A stretch of 64,000 bases of DNA from Icerya purchasi (taxonomy: Eukaryota; Arthropoda; Insecta; Hemiptera; Monophlebidae), in assembly GCA_039619475.1 (NCBI GenBank), contig CM077115.1, positions 145,952,274 to 146,016,273 of the forward strand, written 5' to 3'. Positions 60,584 to 64,000 of this stretch are shown in pieces (positions within the stretch are counted from its first letter, which is position 1; every line of letters starts with the position of its first letter). The notes under the pieces were generated by a model. It searched no databases, was not told where the DNA came from, and was given only the letters and a program-made list of their open reading frames with translations. The position numbers and the translations under genes were made by a program.

Positions 60584-61050
60584 GTTTGAATAATATTTTT
60601 AACTTTTTACTAAGAATGTAGAAAATTATTACTTTTAATGTTACAGCAAACTTTTATTAATGCGTGAAGAACACAGCTTCAACAAATTCTACACGTTTAA
60701 TGTAACACTAATACTGACTGCCTGAACAGATCCTTTCGAGATTCTAGCTCGATGCATGTCTTTGAAGAGGGCGGGTTGCACCAGAAAAACCATATTCCTT
60801 TGGTGAAAGCTGGTTGCATACACAAATGAACGAAATTTACAGGTGATCTTTAGGTTATGGGTGTTTGTGTGTAGGTGTGTACATGTCAACCGGTTTTTCT
60901 ACAAAAGATATGAAGGAGAAGATCCGGGCAGACTCGATGACCTTGACACATGATCGAAATCAACGACATAGCAACATTCATGCAAGGAAATAAGCAGAGT
61001 ACCTTTGCATTATGAGCATATGCGGACATATTGGGGGAAAATATGGAAGA

Positions 61051-61805
61051 TATTGAAAAAAAAAAAAAATATTTAGAGTTTGAAAAAAATGAAATAATCT
61101 TAAACTAACAGATTCGAAAAAAATTATTATGAATGATGAGAAAATCATTGTTAGCAGATGGATGCGTGGGAATGAATGGTATGGTTTCACTGTAGTTCCA
61201 GGGGGGGGGGGGGTGTACTCATGAAAAATAATAGAAAAGAATTGAAATTTGTGTAGGGTGGATAGGGGAGAGGGAAAATATGAAACAGCGTTAAATAAAA
61301 ATATACTCGAATTAATTTTTGATTACTTACGATTGGAAAAAGACTTTAGAGGGGAAAAAATATATTTTAGACTAATTCCATAATACATAGACATGAAAAA
61401 TTATTATGAACAATATGAGGAATACCGTTAGAAGATGTTTACGCAATCATACTAGTGAAGATATCAATGGATTTATTTTTAGAACCTGAGAAAAAAATAA
61501 AATAAGAAAATTATCAACGGACGGAGGAAATGATTGACAGCGAAAAAAAATATATAATTAGGCTGATTCTATAATATTAGACTTGAAAAAGTTATTATGA
61601 ACGATAAGAGAACTACTGGTAGCAGATGAATGCGAATGAAAGAGTGGCTAATACATTGACAGATTAATTTTTAGAATCGGAGAAACAAAAAAAAATATAA
61701 AAATTATGAACGTTCAGAAGAAATAAACAGAAGTGTAAAAGAAAAATATACTTAGGCTAATTCTTTAATATTTTGACTCGAAAATAAAATATGTACGAAG
61801 TGTTG

Positions 61806-61838
<33 letters not shown>

Positions 61839-62048
61839 GGAGTGATATCGCGGCGTTTATTTCGGCGGCGACCGGAGCGTGTGTGGAATAGTACAGTGTA
61901 CCTTTGTACAGGTTAACTCAATGATTGATATGAGTGCAGGAATGGACGGTGTGCTTTTGCAATGAACGGAGAATACATAAAAATATAAAAAAAATATCAA
62001 CGGATTAAGTATAAGATCGGAAGCGTAAAAAGACGAAAAATATGTATC
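61051..62048 (-). repeat. About 190-bp degenerate tandem units (right arm outer block)
   Basis: Mirror of 48640-49640, including the (TG)14 run at 61811-61838 and the G13 tract at 61201-61213. Confidence 0.7.
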
Positions 62049-62642
62049 AGGTGGCGGTGTATATGTGTGCGTGTGTGAACGTGTAGCGATCGTGAACAGG
62101 TTTCTATCGGTGGCGTGTGAGAGTGTGCATAGATGATCGGCTAGTTAATTTCGAACGAACGACTGGAATTCACCTCACCTGGTGACAGTTTCAACTAGTT
62201 GCTGGAACATTTAAATATTTCCATTACAGCCGCGCTCGCGCTTACATAATACATCTCGTAGCAGCACACTCGCCCGCTCTCATTCGACTGATGGAACGTT
62301 CAAATATTTTCTTTAAAGATAAAATTTTTTGAAAAAAAAATGCCGGAACGGAGCACGACTCTGAAAATTCCTCTAAATTTTGGGTTCTAAGTGTTGAGAT
62401 TCAAACGTTTTTATCACTCCGGCAAAATTTTACCCCTCCCAACCTCGAAAAATGAAAATTAAAAAGTATGCTACATATATTACACGCAGAGTCATATATA
62501 ATACATACACATGATGATAGAAGGCGTGGGTATGGGAAAGCGAGTACACTTTCATGGCGGCTAAGGCTATGTTGAATATATGCGTGGAAACGGTGCGAGC
62601 GCATTTACAGATAACAGTATGAACGGGGAATCGGAAAAATTT

Positions 62643-63438
62643 GAAGAAATTTTGGGGAAACATGGGTGAATTTTAACCATATGGACACAAATTGGGGTGA
62701 ACTTTCAGCACCTGTACGCTAATTTGGGTGAATTTTGACTACCTTGATGGGAATTAGGGATCGAATTAGTGGAACTGTCCAGGGGAATCCGGGGGAAACA
62801 GGGAAAACTTGGAGGAAATCCGTGAAATTAGGGGAAACTTTGGGTAACTTTGGGCTCTAAAAGAGAAATTGGGGTTAATTTTTAGCACCTGGACATAAAT
62901 TTGGGTGAAATTTCAGCAACCGTCCGGGAAAATTTGGGGAAACCTGGACACTCGGGGTACCTACCCCTGGGGAAAATCGGGGGAAACTTGGGTGAATTTT
63001 AACCATATGGATACAAATTGGGGTGAACTTTCAGCACCTGTACACTAATTGGGGGGTGAATTTTGTCCATCTTGATGGAAATTAGGGATCGAATTAGCGG
63101 AACTGTCCAGGAAAATTGGGGGGGGGGACTTGGGTTAAATTTGATCGCATGGACATAAATTGGGGTAACTTTGGGCTCTAAAAGAGAAATTTGGGTTAAT
63201 TTTTAGCACCCTGATGAGAATTTGGGGTGAAATTTCAGCAACCATCTGGGAAAAATGGGGGAAAATCGGGGGAAACTTGGGGTAACTTTGGGCTCCAAGA
63301 CAGAAATTGGGGTGAGTTTTGAGCAGCTGGACACAAATTGGGGTGAATTTTGAGCACCGGGGGACAAAATGGGGTGAATTTTGGACACCTTGACATAAAT
63401 TGGGGTGAGTTTTGAGCACAGGGGCACAAATAGGGGTT
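62643..63438 (-). repeat. C-rich terminal minisatellite (right; G-rich on + strand)
   Basis: Mirror of 47250-48045 with the same short units and 330-bp period. Confidence 0.9.
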
Positions 63439-63479
63439 GGTGACGTCAGACGTGCCAGCTCCGCCATTTATACACTACT

Positions 63480-63485
63480 TACCGC
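63480..63485 (+). repeat. 6-bp target-site duplication, right
   Basis: TACCGC, identical to 47203-47208, directly after the last palindromic base. Confidence 0.8.
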
Positions 63486-64000
63486 GTATACCCCCTTTAA
63501 TGAGATGTGTCGGTTTGAACGTTAATTTAATTTTTTCAAGAATTACCCGAAGAAATTATTTGGAAAATCGAATCGCAGATAGAAGTCTAACAAGCGCAGC
63601 CGTTGACTTATAATATTCATCGCGCGTGATGCAATAATTACACACATATTATTCGACTGCCGCCACCTTGTTCACTGTAAGGAGAAACGTTTATGAAAAA
63701 TTAACACGAAAACGGTTTTTCTTATAAAAGCACAGTTTCCGAGACCTTCCTTTTCAATTTTGGTTCCTTTATTCGTGGAGGAATTTCTTTTCGCGAAGCG
63801 GGAGAAATATTAAATACAAACCCGTACGAAGATATCGTATTATCGCGGAAGCTAGCAGAAATCTTTTTTCTTTTCCCGATATATTGTGGCGGAAAAAATG
63901 GAGGGGGAACAACAAAATCCATCGCACCTACATGCAGTAAAATTATCAGTTTACGAATGGAAATTTCAACCAGAAGGTAGTCGCGACAATCGGGCGGTAT
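63486..64000. other. Right flank of the palindromic element
   Basis: Non-repetitive AT-rich DNA with no recognisable gene. It should be contiguous with the sequence left of 47203 in an allele or relative lacking the insertion. Confidence 0.4.

Larger units (their letters stand above)
47209..63479. mobile_element. 16.3-kb palindromic element, Polinton/Maverick-like ends
   Basis: Two inverted arms of about 7.87 kb (47209-55075 and 55616-63479) surround a 540-bp spacer. Position pairs sum to 110691 over most of the arms, and to 110688 outside a C16/G13 length difference. The element begins AGTAGTGTATAAATGG, ends with its reverse complement and is flanked by a 6-bp duplication. AG/CT ends, a 6-bp duplication and this size are known Polinton traits. 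Against a standard Polinton, its inverted repeats are whole-element instead of 0.1-1 kb, and no integrase, polymerase B, ATPase, protease or capsid gene was recognised. IS3EU and Dada elements also make duplications of about 6 bp, but differ in ends and content. Mobility would need enzymes supplied from elsewhere. Confidence 0.75.
55616..63479 (-). repeat. Right arm of the palindrome
   Basis: Inverted copy of 47209-55075. Differences that I can see are single bases (for example 49692 T versus 60999 G, expected A; 55015 A versus 55676 C, expected T) and a G13 tract at 61201-61213 against C16 on the left. All reading frames are preserved. Confidence 0.95.

Noticed and set aside
47209..63479. 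Assembly artefact (false palindrome)
   Set aside because: A target duplication, real base differences between arms and an asymmetric spacer argue for a true structure. Long-read support is still needed, so this is not excluded outright.
47209..63479. Integrated parasitoid-wasp polydnavirus segment
   Set aside because: No known segment gene family or excision motif was recognised, and the AG...CT ends with a 6-bp duplication fit transposition better.

Overview
The window looks like AT-rich, gene-poor nuclear DNA of an arthropod, most likely an insect. The evidence is the mix of transposon relics (RTE/BovB-like, Jockey and I/R1-group LINEs, hAT and pogo/Tigger elements), the long poly-A and microsatellite tracts, and the absence of any intact host gene, tRNA or rRNA that I can recognise. 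The species cannot be named from sequence alone.

The first 47 kb is a transposon graveyard. On the + strand it holds the end of an I/R1-type LINE (1-1556) and a pogo/Tigger relic (about 2591-8104) that was later invaded by an I-group LINE remnant (3370-4388) and a nearly full-length RTE-type LINE with two frameshifts (4395-7912). It also holds a second, more decayed RTE-type LINE (9040-10862) and a Jockey LINE (15270-17890). On the - strand it holds a Tigger transposase shard (11720-12050), I/R1-type LINEs (25606-28140, 31000-32010, 36030-37260, 37263-37800, 44630-45090) and a Jockey 3' fragment (32450-33254) split by a hAT element. The hAT element (33263-35293) is bounded by an 8-bp target duplication. 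Unclassified dispersed repeats occur at 20.67/24.75-25.40 kb, 23.4/44.2 kb and 40.8/42.7 kb.

The outstanding structure is at 47209-63479: a 16.3-kb almost perfect palindrome. Two inverted arms of about 7.87 kb flank a 540-bp asymmetric spacer. The palindrome starts with AG, ends with CT, and is flanked by the 6-bp direct duplication TACCGC. A 6-bp target duplication, AG...CT termini and 15-20 kb size are the recorded hallmarks of Polinton/Maverick elements. None of the usual Polinton genes (integrase, protein-primed polymerase B, packaging ATPase, protease, capsid) is visible. Each arm carries one 282-aa reading frame with faint likeness to DEDD/RNase-H-fold exonucleases, and its 3' end is frame-broken identically in both arms. 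The rest of each arm is layered repeat DNA: terminal C-rich minisatellites with a 330-bp higher-order period, about 190-bp degenerate units with a recurring AATTAGYCTAARTATA-like motif, a 125-bp tandem triplication, and a pair of long inner repeats. A decayed, colinear relative of the innermost part lies at 8.93-11.34 kb, so the family is older than this copy. I read the locus as a recently inserted or homogenised giant palindromic element, probably a non-autonomous Polinton-like or related virus-like transposon.
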